From: Nonomuraea jabiensis
Lineage (GTDB): Bacteria; Actinomycetota; Actinomycetes; Streptosporangiales; Streptosporangiaceae
Assembly: GCF_014204795.1 (NCBI RefSeq)
Contig: NZ_JACHMB010000001.1
Span: 10,614,501-10,678,500 of the forward strand
Length of the DNA: 64,000 nucleotides
Reading direction: 5' to 3'
Under the pieces are notes generated by a model. The model did no database searches and had not been told where the DNA came from. It was given only the letters and a program-made list of their open reading frames with translations. Shown piece after piece: positions 1 to 7,932 of the stretch. Each line of letters starts with the position of its first letter. Position 1 is the first letter of the stretch. The translations under genes and the position numbers were made by a program.

Positions 1-118
1 AGCCCGACTCGGCCGGGTCCTGGTGGTCGTACGTGTTGGCCTGCGCGTGCGCGGGAGCACCCGCCGACAGGACCGCCGTCATGGCGGCCACGGTGATGGC
101 CACAACTCGAAGCTGCAC
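1..118 (-). CDS. secreted protein, partial (N-terminus only)
   Basis: Only the first 39 codons lie in the window; the rest is beyond base 1. A GTG start at 118 follows AAGGAG about 10 bases upstream. The residues form a signal peptide: VQLRVV, a hydrophobic stretch, then SAGAPAHAQA, a typical signal peptidase I site. The mature part begins near ANTYDHQDPAESG. Family unknown. It is transcribed in the same direction as the biosynthetic operon that ends at 208, but the 89-base gap and its own ribosome-binding site suggest a separate gene outside the cluster. Confidence 0.6.
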   Translation of the reverse strand, partial: MQLRVVAITVAAMTAVLSAGAPAHAQANTYDHQDPAESG

Positions 119-207
119 GTGGAGTCGGCTCCTTACCTCGAACGACAGATGAAGATCGGCGAGGTTCAGGATAACAGAGCGCGTGCTCCAAAATTGCGGA
201 CCGGCGG

Positions 208-1488
208 CTAGCGGGGGACGAGGTCGCGGACGCCCGCGCGCATGCCGAGGTAGGCGAGGACGCCGAGGCCCGCGCACATCACCCAGACCGCGCCGCCGAC
301 GTACTCGAACAGCGCCGTGCCGACGCTGGGGCCGATGGCCCAGCCCGCTGTCTGGCAGGTGGACAGCGCGCCGATGTAGCGGCTCCGCAAGGCGGGGGTC
401 GGGGCGGCGAGGGCCGGGTACGCGCCGATGGACGGGGCGCTGATGATCTCTCCCAGCGTCCAGACGACGGCTCCGAGGATGAAGACCCACGGGCCGAAGG
501 GCAGGCCGAACAGGCCCAGGCCGACGCCGAGGAGGAGGCAGCCGGCGGCGACGGTGGCGCGCATGGAGAAGCGCTGGATGAGGGTGGTCAGCGGTAGTTC
601 GACGAGGATCACGAGGGCCCCGTTGAGCGCGACGACCGCGCCGTAGAGCGCGGTCGGGTAGCCGCGCTGCTGCACCTCGAGCGGCAGCGTCGACTGGTAC
701 TGGACCTCGGCGACCGCCGTGATGAACATCCCGGCGAGGAACAGCAGGAACCGGCGGTCCCGCAGCAGGTCCCGGTAACGGGCGGTATCCGCGGGCACGG
801 CGGCGCCCCCGAGCACGGCGGTGTCCCCGGGCGCGGCGGCGGCCCCGGGCGTGGCGGTGGCCTCGCGGGTGCCGTGGCCGGGCCCGGTCGGGATGACGAG
901 CCATACGACGGCGGCGAAGAGCAGGTCGACGAGGGCGTTGACGACGAAGACCACCTGGTAGGAGTACGCGGCGGCCAGCCACACGCCGAGCAGCGGGCCG
1001 ACGGCGGCGCCGAGGTTGAGCCCGAACCTGCCGGCGGCCGAGGTCATCACCAGGCGCTGCGGCGGCGTCAGCTCGGCGAGCATCGTCGCCGCGGCCGGGC
1101 GGTACATCTGCCCGAACGCGCCGGCCGCGAAGCCGACGACCAGCAACGGGACGATCGCCGTCACGGCCGCGAGTCCCGCGGTGGACAGCCCGCACAGCAG
1201 CATCGACCACACGATCACCGCCCGCGCGCCGAACCTCCCTGTCACGCTGCCGCCGACGAACGTGCCGACGATCGACCCCACCCCGAACCCGGTGAGGACG
1301 AACCCCGCCTGCGCGGGGCTGTAGCCGATGCCGGTCAGGTACAGGACCAGGAAGAGCGCGACGAAGCTCCCCATCCGGTTCAGCGCGATGCCGAACAGCA
1401 GCACAATCGCCGGCCGCGGCAGCTCGCGCAGCGTGCGGATCACTCCGGCGGGAGCCTCGTCGGCGGGTGCCCGCGGCGCTTCGGTCAT
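208..1488 (-). CDS. MFS transporter, likely product exporter
   Basis: A 426-residue major facilitator superfamily permease with about 12 hydrophobic segments (for example IVLLFGIALNRMGSFVALF near residue 28). A charged loop rich in Gly, Ala and Thr divides the protein in the middle. The ATG start overlaps the ATP-grasp stop (ATGA), so it is the last, translationally coupled gene of the minus-strand biosynthetic operon. A terminal MFS gene in an antibiotic cluster usually exports the product or gives self-resistance. The tabtoxin cluster also carries an MFS protein (TblR, from memory). The substrate is inferred from context only. Confidence 0.85.
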   Translation of the reverse strand: MTEAPRAPADEAPAGVIRTLRELPRPAIVLLFGIALNRMGSFVALFLVLYLTGIGYSPAQAGFVLTGFGVGSIVGTFVGGSVTGRFGARAVIVWSMLLCGLSTAGLAAVTAIVPLLVVGFAAGAFGQMYRPAAATMLAELTPPQRLVMTSAAGRFGLNLGAAVGPLLGVWLAAAYSYQVVFVVNALVDLLFAAVVWLVIPTGPGHGTREATATPGAAAAPGDTAVLGGAAVPADTARYRDLLRDRRFLLFLAGMFITAVAEVQYQSTLPLEVQQRGYPTALYGAVVALNGALVILVELPLTTLIQRFSMRATVAAGCLLLGVGLGLFGLPFGPWVFILGAVVWTLGEIISAPSIGAYPALAAPTPALRSRYIGALSTCQTAGWAIGPSVGTALFEYVGGAVWVMCAGLGVLAYLGMRAGVRDLVPR

Positions 1489-2744
1489 GCGGGGCTCCAC
1501 GTGCAGCGCAACGCCGCCAGCGCCTGGTCCAGCGCGGCGGACAACTGTTCGCGGGTGGCCGCGGCGGCGGTGGCGAAGGCGACGCGGCCGTCCATGAGGT
1601 CCTTGTGCGGCAGCAGGACGACCTCGCCCGGCCGGACGAGCGGGACGGCCAGGTCCGCCTCCGGCGGCAGGCCGGACTCGTCGAAGGCGATCTCCTCGAC
1701 GCGGGTCTCGTGCCACGGCGGGTAGGCGAACCTGATCCCCGCGCACAGCGCGCGCGTCCGCGTGAGGTCGGGGACGTCGCCGCACGACACCGCCGCGAGG
1801 GCCAGGCCCGGGTCCACGCCGGAGGCGCTGTCGCACAGGTAGGACAGGAGGTCACCGCCGAGCCGGCCGTTGATCTCGATGAGCTTCGGGCCCTCGTCGG
1901 TGAGCTTGAGCTCGGTGTGCGTGGCGCCGGTGGCGTACCCGATGGCCTCGTGGACCTGGGCGAGGAAGCGCGTGATCGCGGGGTCGCCGAGCAGCGGGTC
2001 GTCGCCGCGCGTCCAGTGGCCGGTCTCCTCGAAGTACGGCGCGTAGCCCATCTCCTTGTGCGAGACGAAGACCGGCAGGACCCGGCCGTCCCGTACGACG
2101 GAGTCGACGGCGATCTCCGGCCCGGTCAGGTACTCCTCGATCAGCACGGAACGGTCCGGGAATCGCAGGCCGGCGGCCGGGAGGCGGCGTGCGGAGGCGA
2201 AGTGGCCGGCGAGTTCCTCGCCGTCGCGGACCAGCGCGACGGCCTGGCTGGCGACCCCGGCCCTGGGCTTGACGACGACCGGATAGCCGAACTTCTCGGC
2301 CACGGCGCGCGCCTCGGCCACGTCGGCGACCAGTTCCGACTGCGGCTGCGGCACGCCGCATGCGGCGAGGGCCGAGCGGGTGGCATGCTTGTCGCGGCAG
2401 GCCCGGGCGGCGTCGGGGCCGGGGCCGGGCAGGCCGACGGCCGCCGCGGCGAGCGCGGTGTCGACGACGTGGTCCTCGGCCCACGTCATGACCCCGTCAA
2501 TGGCCCCACCGATGGCGGCGTCGGCGGCGCGGGAGGTGGCGCCTCGGGCGACGACGTCCCGGACGGCGGCCACGATCCCGTCTGTTGTCATGCCGGGCAC
2601 GACGCTGACGCCGGACACGTACGGCGCCTCCCACTCGACCGGCCTGCCGATGACGAGGTGGACGTCGTAGCGCTCGCCGATCCGGCGCAGCATGAACTCC
2701 CGGTACAGGCGCGGCCCCGTCCCCACGACGACGAGCCGCTTCAT
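1485..2744 (-). CDS. ATP-grasp carboxylate-amine ligase
   Basis: A 419-residue ATP-grasp enzyme. Family features seen: an N-terminal Rossmann-like segment (MKRLVVVGTGPRLYREF), CRDKHATRSALAACGVP before the ATP-grasp fold, GYPVVVKPRAG (ATP-binding Lys), VLIEEYLTGPEIAVDS, and the Mg-binding KLIEINGRLGGD. Such ligases activate a carboxylate as acyl phosphate and join it to an amine. In tabtoxin the homologous step would attach the second amino acid to the beta-lactam amino acid (TblF role, from memory). Alternatively it could load an amino acid on a carrier protein, as BtrJ does in butirosin. Both ends overlap neighbours by 4 bases, showing coupling. Confidence 0.85.
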   Translation of the reverse strand: MKRLVVVGTGPRLYREFMLRRIGERYDVHLVIGRPVEWEAPYVSGVSVVPGMTTDGIVAAVRDVVARGATSRAADAAIGGAIDGVMTWAEDHVVDTALAAAAVGLPGPGPDAARACRDKHATRSALAACGVPQPQSELVADVAEARAVAEKFGYPVVVKPRAGVASQAVALVRDGEELAGHFASARRLPAAGLRFPDRSVLIEEYLTGPEIAVDSVVRDGRVLPVFVSHKEMGYAPYFEETGHWTRGDDPLLGDPAITRFLAQVHEAIGYATGATHTELKLTDEGPKLIEINGRLGGDLLSYLCDSASGVDPGLALAAVSCGDVPDLTRTRALCAGIRFAYPPWHETRVEEIAFDESGLPPEADLAVPLVRPGEVVLLPHKDLMDGRVAFATAAAATREQLSAALDQALAALRCTWSPA

Positions 2745-3301
2745 GACGGCCGTTCCGCGCCGATGCCGACGAACGCCATGAGCGCCGGTGTCCCGGCGCG
2801 GTTGTGCCAGGCGTGCCGGGTCCCCTGCTGGACGACGCAGGCGCCGGGGGTGAGCCGCACCTCGTCGCCGGAGTCGAGTTCGAGCCACAGCTCGCCTTCG
2901 AGGCAGATGCCGTAGTCGAGGGTGTCGGTGGTGTGCATCCCCGATGGGTCGCCGGGTTCGAAGACGTCCATCAACCCTGGCAGCCGCTCCTCGACCTCCG
3001 CGTCGATCTCGGCCTGGTCCTCGGGCGACGAGGCGGACGGCAGTCCGATGATCGCGGACGCGGGCGGGAAGCGCACGAGCAGCAGCCGCGTCCCGCCGGC
3101 TCCGGCGAAGAACGGCAGCGTGACCGGGTCGGCGGCCTTCGGTCCGACGGTCGCGCCGCCGTCGGGGCTGCCCCACAGCAGGTACATCTCCTGGCCGGGC
3201 AGCGCGCGGGCCGTGATCGGCGCGACGGGCGCGTCACGTACGATCACCCCCGCGCCGTCCGGGCCGAACCCGGTCACGATCAGGCGTGGATCGATCGCCA
3301 T
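2741..3301 (-). CDS. cupin-domain protein
   Basis: A 186-residue protein with a C-terminal single cupin fold. Motif 1 is GMHTTDTLDYGICLEGEL (about residues 116-133) and motif 2 is PGACVVQQGTRHAWHNR. The His residues are placed to bind a metal. The N-terminal 100 residues contain another beta-rich segment (LPGQEMYLLWGSPDGG). The ATG at 3301 coincides with the last base of the upstream gene, and a longer upstream reading lacks family support. Such cupins can be dioxygenases, isomerases or small-molecule binders; the step catalysed here is unknown. Confidence 0.75.
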   Translation of the reverse strand: MAIDPRLIVTGFGPDGAGVIVRDAPVAPITARALPGQEMYLLWGSPDGGATVGPKAADPVTLPFFAGAGGTRLLLVRFPPASAIIGLPSASSPEDQAEIDAEVEERLPGLMDVFEPGDPSGMHTTDTLDYGICLEGELWLELDSGDEVRLTPGACVVQQGTRHAWHNRAGTPALMAFVGIGAERPS

Positions 3302-4239
3302 CAGGCTCCCCCTTGTCCCCGCAGCAGCTTCAGCGTGTCCTCCTCCGCCGCGCGGAGCTCCGCGCACGCGGCGGCCACGCGGAACGCGTCCACCTGGCCG
3401 ATCGCCTTGCCGATCATGAGCTGGTTCCTGATGTCCCTGCACCGGCCGACGAGGTCCGCGAGCGCCGGCTCGACGTCCGCGTACGCCGGTTGCCGCGCGA
3501 CGAACGCCCGCAGGCACGCCCGCGACCCCTCATACACCGAAAAAGCGTCATAAAGGAGGGCGATCGTGCGCGCCGGCGTGATCCACCGCGTCCCCAGCAG
3601 GTCCTCGACCCCCTCCAGCAGCGCGTACGTGTCGTCGTACGCCCGGAGCACCTCGGAGAACGCCGCCGCCGACCCGGTCACCGCCGCCGCCGCGTCGTAC
3701 GGCCCGGCCGGGAACCAGCTCACGTGCCGCAGCTTCCCGTTGTCGTACGCCGCCGCGATGACGTCCTCGGGATAGGCGTACCGGCACAGCACGCTCGCCC
3801 GGTTGTCGTCGAGGATCGACCAGTGCCCGTCCGCGTACGAGGTGAGCGTGATCGTGTGCACGACGTGGTCGGTCCGGTACTCGGGGGTGTGCGGCAGGTA
3901 GTAGACGTCCACGAACAGGATCACGTAACCGGCGCGCCGGGCCGTGTCGATGACGAGGTCGCGCGCCTGCGCGTAGGTGTCGAACGGGACGTACTCGCGG
4001 GCGACCCCGACCCGGGCGAGGGCCGCGGGGTCGAGGAGCCTGCTCTGGAAGTCGTACTTGGGGCGGCCGAGGCGGATGACCTGGTCGGCGATGTCGTCGC
4101 CGCCGACCAGGCAGTTGTAGAAGGCCAGCGGCAGGTCGGGAACCCGCTCGGCGAGCATGACCATGGCCTGCCGCTGGTAGCAGTTGAGGAACGACCGGTC
4201 GTATAACTGCTGGTCGTAGTCGTAGACGTCGTCCTTCAT
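3301..4239 (-). CDS. BtrH-like (C39-fold) acyltransferase
   Basis: A 312-residue protein resembling the butirosin BtrH N-terminal family (PF14399, recognised from pattern). Key signals are a nucleophile candidate in FLNCYQRQ (Cys20), the motif VDVYYLPHTPEYRTDHVVH with His125/His128, and a following Asp pair in SILDDN (Asp144/145). Together they make a papain/C39-like Cys-His-Asp triad. BtrH moves an amino-acyl group from a carrier protein to an antibiotic amine. Two carrier proteins, an acyl-AMP ligase and a KAS III-like gene in the same operon make acyl-ACP the likely donor. The helical C-terminal 120 residues match nothing I recognise. The gene starts 4 bases after the GNAT stop. Confidence 0.65.
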   Translation of the reverse strand: MKDDVYDYDQQLYDRSFLNCYQRQAMVMLAERVPDLPLAFYNCLVGGDDIADQVIRLGRPKYDFQSRLLDPAALARVGVAREYVPFDTYAQARDLVIDTARRAGYVILFVDVYYLPHTPEYRTDHVVHTITLTSYADGHWSILDDNRASVLCRYAYPEDVIAAAYDNGKLRHVSWFPAGPYDAAAAVTGSAAAFSEVLRAYDDTYALLEGVEDLLGTRWITPARTIALLYDAFSVYEGSRACLRAFVARQPAYADVEPALADLVGRCRDIRNQLMIGKAIGQVDAFRVAAACAELRAAEEDTLKLLRGQGGA

Positions 4240-4243
4240 GCCG

Positions 4244-4699
4244 TCAGAGCGTCCGGGTCATGAAGGCGCTGTGCGGGTCGGGGCCGTAGCCCGCGAACGG
4301 GCCGCAGGGCTCGAAGCCGAACTTCTCGTACAGCTTCCGCGCCCGCTCGAAGTGCTCGGTCGAGCCGGTCTCCAAGCTGAGCCGCTGGAGGCCCATCGCC
4401 TTGGCCTCCTCCAGCATGTGGGCGAGGAGCAGGCTCGCGACGCCGTCGCGCCGCCGCTCGGGGGCGGTGCGCATGGACTTGATCTCGCCGTGCCCGTCGT
4501 CGATGCGCTTGATCGCGCCGCAGCCGACGAGCTGGTCGCCGTCGTACACCGACCAGAACGTGACCTCGGGGACGCGCAGCCCGTCGAGGTCGAGCGCGTA
4601 CACGCTCTCGGCGGGGGTGATCGAGTGCATCTCCCGCAGGTGTTCCTCCAGGAACGCGGCGATCTCCGGCCCGCGCAGGTCGTCGACCACGATCTTCAT
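4244..4699 (-). CDS. GNAT-family N-acetyltransferase
   Basis: A 151-residue GNAT domain. The acetyl-CoA pyrophosphate loop is R-R-R-D-G-V-A in TAPERRRDGVASLLLAHM (about residues 77-94), and the fold ends with RKLYEKFGFEPCGPF. This is normal single-domain length. The ATG at 4699 directly follows the KAS III-like stop. Tabtoxin clusters contain a GNAT (TblD), and an acetyltransferase (Ttr) is known to inactivate tabtoxinine. This protein could therefore acetylate an intermediate, protect the host or acylate the product. The sequence does not decide between these. Confidence 0.75.
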   Translation of the reverse strand: MKIVVDDLRGPEIAAFLEEHLREMHSITPAESVYALDLDGLRVPEVTFWSVYDGDQLVGCGAIKRIDDGHGEIKSMRTAPERRRDGVASLLLAHMLEEAKAMGLQRLSLETGSTEHFERARKLYEKFGFEPCGPFAGYGPDPHSAFMTRTL

Positions 4700-5602
4700 T
4701 TACCTTGCCTCCAGTAGTGCGCACGCGAAGAAGCCCGGTGCGGAGGCCTGCGCGAGGTAGAGCGCTCCTCGCTCCGGGCCGGACTTGTCCGTGTAGTCCA
4801 TCAGGTTGATGAGCCAGTCGGCGTTACCGCAGTGACCGTACCGGGTCATCGGCCCCTGGAAGTGCAGGAGCTCGCGGGCCTGGCCGGCGGCCATCGCGTT
4901 GAAGCTCACGATGGGGGCGAACAGGCTCGAGGTGAAGATCTTCGTGACGTCCCCCGGCACCCGGCCCGCCTGGCGGAACGCCTGGTCCAGCGCGGCCCGG
5001 GCGACCGCCTGGCGGGAGGCGAACGTGTCCTGCCCGATCATGCCGGAGAAGTCCGCGGCGAGCCCGGTCCCGGCGAGCGTGAGGTCGCCGTGGTCACGGC
5101 TGATCAGGCAGCCGGCCACGGCGTCCCCGAAGAGCGCGAAGGACTTCACCCGGTCGCGGTCGTCCGGCGTGAAGTCCAGCGCCACCAGCACGACGTTGCG
5201 CGCGTCCGCGCCGAGCAGGCCCCAGCCGTACCGGAGGGCTTCGAGCGAGCTGCAGCACTGCTGGAGCGACACGATCGCCGGAACGCACGCGGTCAGCCCG
5301 GCGGCGCGCATGACCTCGACGGCGACGTCCCTGCCGAGCAGGCCGAGCACGGCGTCGGAGGTCGCGAGCACGAGCCGGTCCACCTCCGCCGCGCGGACCC
5401 CGTGCGCGCTCAGCACCTTGGCCACGCAGTCCACGAGGTACGGGACGAGCGGCCCGGTCATCTTCCGGTACGTGCCCGTGCCCATCGCGGCGAACGCGGT
5501 GTCCGGCGACACCGCGCGCCACAGGTCCTCGAAGCCGGGTATGTGCTCCGGGCGCCCTTCCACGTCGCCGACCACGCACGCGAAGGATCCGATGCCGCCC
5601 AC
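4700..5602 (-). CDS. KAS III-like (thiolase-fold) enzyme lacking the catalytic His
   Basis: A 300-residue protein of the ketoacyl-ACP synthase III fold, starting at GTG 5602 directly after the ACP stop. The nucleophile region is VSLQQCCSSLEALRYG (Cys116/117). The position that normally holds the catalytic His (PHQA in FabH) reads IFTSSLFAP, with Ser in place of His. The C-terminal Asn motif is kept as GHCGNADWLINL. A Cys without the His-Asn decarboxylation pair suggests an acyl-transferring relative (CerJ-like chemistry) or an enzyme using a pre-activated nucleophile, rather than a normal Claisen condensing enzyme. The protein is somewhat short (FabH about 320). Adjacent ACP genes give the likely partner. 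Confidence 0.7.
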   Translation of the reverse strand: MGGIGSFACVVGDVEGRPEHIPGFEDLWRAVSPDTAFAAMGTGTYRKMTGPLVPYLVDCVAKVLSAHGVRAAEVDRLVLATSDAVLGLLGRDVAVEVMRAAGLTACVPAIVSLQQCCSSLEALRYGWGLLGADARNVVLVALDFTPDDRDRVKSFALFGDAVAGCLISRDHGDLTLAGTGLAADFSGMIGQDTFASRQAVARAALDQAFRQAGRVPGDVTKIFTSSLFAPIVSFNAMAAGQARELLHFQGPMTRYGHCGNADWLINLMDYTDKSGPERGALYLAQASAPGFFACALLEAR

Positions 5603-5881
5603 TCAGACCTCGGCCGGCGCGCTCGCGTCGATTTCCTCGATCACCGACAGGATGCCGTCGATGTCCTCGAGCATCGGCACCCATTCGGGACGCAGCGCGA
5701 TCCTCCCGTTCGCCTTCTCCTCGATGTAGCTGTTGACGAGGATGAGGATGTTGAGCGAGCTGATCCCGAGCTCGGCGCGCGACCTGCTCCGCGCGACCTC
5801 GTCGTAGGTGAGCTCCGGCGCCATGGGCTGCGTGCCGAGGAAGTCGACGAAGTTCCTCAGCCGCTCGTCGATGTCAGGCAT
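5603..5881 (-). CDS. acyl carrier protein-like, atypical site
   Basis: A 92-residue acidic protein with the helical pattern of a carrier protein. The attachment-site region is SRAELGISSLNILILVNSY, where the usual D-S-L reads S-S-L. The second Ser aligns with the phosphopantetheine Ser but the preceding Asp is missing. It overlaps the upstream SyrB2-like gene by 8 bases and directly abuts the KAS III-like gene. That position suits a tethering partner for the iron enzyme. Carrier function is inferred from pattern and context; modification could be impaired. Confidence 0.6.
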   Translation of the reverse strand: MPDIDERLRNFVDFLGTQPMAPELTYDEVARSRSRAELGISSLNILILVNSYIEEKANGRIALRPEWVPMLEDIDGILSVIEEIDASAPAEV

Positions 5882-6785
5882 CGGCGGCCACCCGCTTGAA
5901 CGGGAAACCGTTGAGGTTCTCGGTGTAGATGCGGTTGTAGCCGTACCTGTCCTCGCCGGAGACCAGGACGCAGCCGTGGTAGTCGAGAGCGATCTCGTCG
6001 CCGAACTCGACCAGCCGGTCCACGTGCTCGTACACCTTGGTCTGCGGGATCACGTACCTGGAGGCGTAGCCGAGGCGGGTCTGGTCACTGACGTTGGGCA
6101 GGGACCCGTGGACGCACTTCTCGACGAACAGGACGAACTGCCCCGGCCCCATCTCCATCTCGACGACGTCCTCCTTCTCCGGGTCCCAGTCGGGGTCGAG
6201 CTGGAGCTCGGAGTAGTCGTAGCCGAAGAAGTCGGTCTTGCGCTCCGGGCTCTTGGTGAGCCGCTTGGTCTCGTCGTAGAACCAGCGCTTCTGGCTGCCG
6301 CGGATGAAGCGCAGGCAGCCGTTCTCGCGTCTGGCCGGGGAGAAGGCGGTCCAGACGCTGACGTCCTGCAGGACGGCGTCGTCGTCGCGGTCGTACGCGA
6401 AGCTCAGCGACGGCGTGGCGGCGGTCGTGGTCTCGCCGACGATGTACTTCTCGACCTGGTGCCAGCCGGTGCCCGCGTCGCCTGGCTGCTTCTGGAAGAT
6501 GTTGGACTTCCAGCAGATGATGTCCTCGCCCAGGAGCGAGCGGAGCTTGTTGACTATCTCCGGCCGCGAGATGTGCTCGGAGAGCGTGTCGCAGTCGAGG
6601 TGCCGGTCGTAGTTGATGACCGTCGAGTTGTGCGGCTTGTTCTTCGACAGCGCCATCTCGATCATCGCCTTGCTCCAGATCTTCTGAGCCTCGTCGGGCT
6701 CGTAGAGATCGAAGGGGCCGACGTAGCCGTTGTCCTTGAAGAACTGGACCTGCTCGGCGGTGAGGCCGTCGGTCAACGATGTCAT
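5874..6785 (-). CDS. SyrB2-like Fe(II)/2-oxoglutarate enzyme with H-Q-V motif
   Basis: A 303-residue phytanoyl-CoA-dioxygenase-type protein that follows the halogenase SyrB2 along almost its whole length, compared from memory. Shared segments are LTAEQ..F..NGYVGPFD.Y, NYDRHLD.D.L..HI.RPEI, PGDAGTGWHQVEKY, VWTAFSPARRENGCLRFI, YDETKR, FFGYDY..LQ.D..W and LGYASRYV. The proximal iron motif is His109-Gln-Val111, where hydroxylases have Asp/Glu and SyrB2-type halogenases have Ala/Gly. The distal ligand is His226 in CVHGS, and Arg237 or Arg243 should bind 2-oxoglutarate. SyrB2 relatives act on carrier-protein-bound substrates, and an ACP gene overlaps this one. Halogenation is possible but Val111 is unusual. 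Confidence 0.85.
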   Translation of the reverse strand: MTSLTDGLTAEQVQFFKDNGYVGPFDLYEPDEAQKIWSKAMIEMALSKNKPHNSTVINYDRHLDCDTLSEHISRPEIVNKLRSLLGEDIICWKSNIFQKQPGDAGTGWHQVEKYIVGETTTAATPSLSFAYDRDDDAVLQDVSVWTAFSPARRENGCLRFIRGSQKRWFYDETKRLTKSPERKTDFFGYDYSELQLDPDWDPEKEDVVEMEMGPGQFVLFVEKCVHGSLPNVSDQTRLGYASRYVIPQTKVYEHVDRLVEFGDEIALDYHGCVLVSGEDRYGYNRIYTENLNGFPFKRVAADA

Positions 6786-7705
6786 CTGCCTGTGCCCTTC
6801 TTGTCGAGGAGCCGTTTCGCGTTCTTCCCCATGAACAGGTCGCGATCGGCCTGGGTCATCTCAGCCGGGAAGGCTCCTTCGGCCGTGAGTCGTTCCACGA
6901 AGTTCGTCTGCTTGCCCTGCAGCCGGAAGATCGGCCAGTCGGTGCCGAACAGCACCTTGTGGTTGATGTTGCGGCGGAAGAACCGGTTGAGCCCGGCCAC
7001 GCCGTCGGGGGCCTCGTAGCCGCTGGCGTCGATGTAGACGTTCGGCCGGTTGTTGCAGAGCATCGCGCACTCGTCGGGGTAGTGGACGCTGCCGTGCGCG
7101 AGCACGAAGTCCACGCCGGGGAAGTCGCGCGCGGGCCGGTCCACGTAGATGGGCAGCGCGATCTCGAAGTCGAGCACCGGGGAGGTCGCGCCGATGTGCG
7201 ACAGCACCGGCAGCCGGTGCTGCGCGCAGATCTCGTAGAACGGGTAGAGCGCCTTGTCGTCGAGGCGGTAGCCGCACGGCGGGTAGAGCTTCATGCCGTC
7301 GAAGCCGTACTCGACGATGGCCCGCTCGAACAGCGCGATCCCGTCGGCCCCCCAGCGCGGGTCGACGCCGATCAGGACGCGGAAGCGGCCGGGATGCCGG
7401 TCCACCACCGTCTTGTGGTGGTCGATGATCTCCTCGATGGAGTGCGTGCCGTCCTTCAGCGCGTACGTGAAATCCGGCAGCAGCAGCACGGCCTCGTCGA
7501 TCCCCGCGTCCTCCATCTCCTTCACGAGCTGGTCGCACAGCGGGTCCTGGAGGGTCGCGTCGTGCATGCGGCGCAGCCGCTCCTTCGTCGCGGGCAGGCC
7601 GCGCGCCTGCATGGCCGCGGCCATGTTGTCGATGACCCCGTCGCGGAACGACGGCGGGAAGCACATCTCGGCCGCGACGTGGCAGTGGAAGTCGATGATC
7701 GTCAT
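6782..7705 (-). CDS. amidohydrolase (amidohydro_2, TIM barrel)
   Basis: A 307-residue TIM-barrel metal-dependent hydrolase of the amidohydrolase 2 family. The metal motif begins at the N-terminus (IIDFHCHV). GMKLYPPCGYRLDD, VLSHIGATS, VLAHGSVHYPDE and the C-terminal VLFGTDWPIF with the catalytic Asp follow. Relatives are decarboxylases (ACMSD type) or C-C/C-N hydrolases. The ATG overlaps the upstream ACP stop (ATGA) and the 3' end overlaps the SyrB2-like start. It may remove a carboxylate or an amide from an intermediate of the acyl branch. The exact reaction cannot be read from sequence. Confidence 0.8.
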   Translation of the reverse strand: MTIIDFHCHVAAEMCFPPSFRDGVIDNMAAAMQARGLPATKERLRRMHDATLQDPLCDQLVKEMEDAGIDEAVLLLPDFTYALKDGTHSIEEIIDHHKTVVDRHPGRFRVLIGVDPRWGADGIALFERAIVEYGFDGMKLYPPCGYRLDDKALYPFYEICAQHRLPVLSHIGATSPVLDFEIALPIYVDRPARDFPGVDFVLAHGSVHYPDECAMLCNNRPNVYIDASGYEAPDGVAGLNRFFRRNINHKVLFGTDWPIFRLQGKQTNFVERLTAEGAFPAEMTQADRDLFMGKNAKRLLDKKGTGR

Positions 7706-7932
7706 GAGCCCGCTCCCTGGCAGATGCCGACGATGTCGTGCACGTACTCGGCCTCGATGAACTCCCCCATGTGGCTCATGGCGTCGATGCCGGTCTGCTC
7801 CTCCAGGACGAACACGATGCTCATGAGCCCGATCGAGTCGACGCCGAGGTCGTTCCTGAGGCTCATGGACGGCGCCACGTCCCTGCCGGGCAGGACGCTG
7901 GCGATGATCTGGCAGAGCGCCTCCTCGGTCAC
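7702..7932 (-). CDS. acyl carrier protein
   Basis: A 76-residue carrier protein starting at GTG 7932, which overlaps the stop of the acyl-AMP ligase (GTGA). The phosphopantetheine site is canonical: NDLGVDSIGLMSIVFVLEEQ, with Ser in D-S-I. The length is typical of discrete ACPs. Its position right after the ligase gene suggests that the ligase loads this carrier, and the next genes (amidohydrolase, SyrB2-like) may then act on the tethered acyl group. Confidence 0.9.
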   Translation of the reverse strand: MTEEALCQIIASVLPGRDVAPSMSLRNDLGVDSIGLMSIVFVLEEQTGIDAMSHMGEFIEAEYVHDIVGICQGAGS

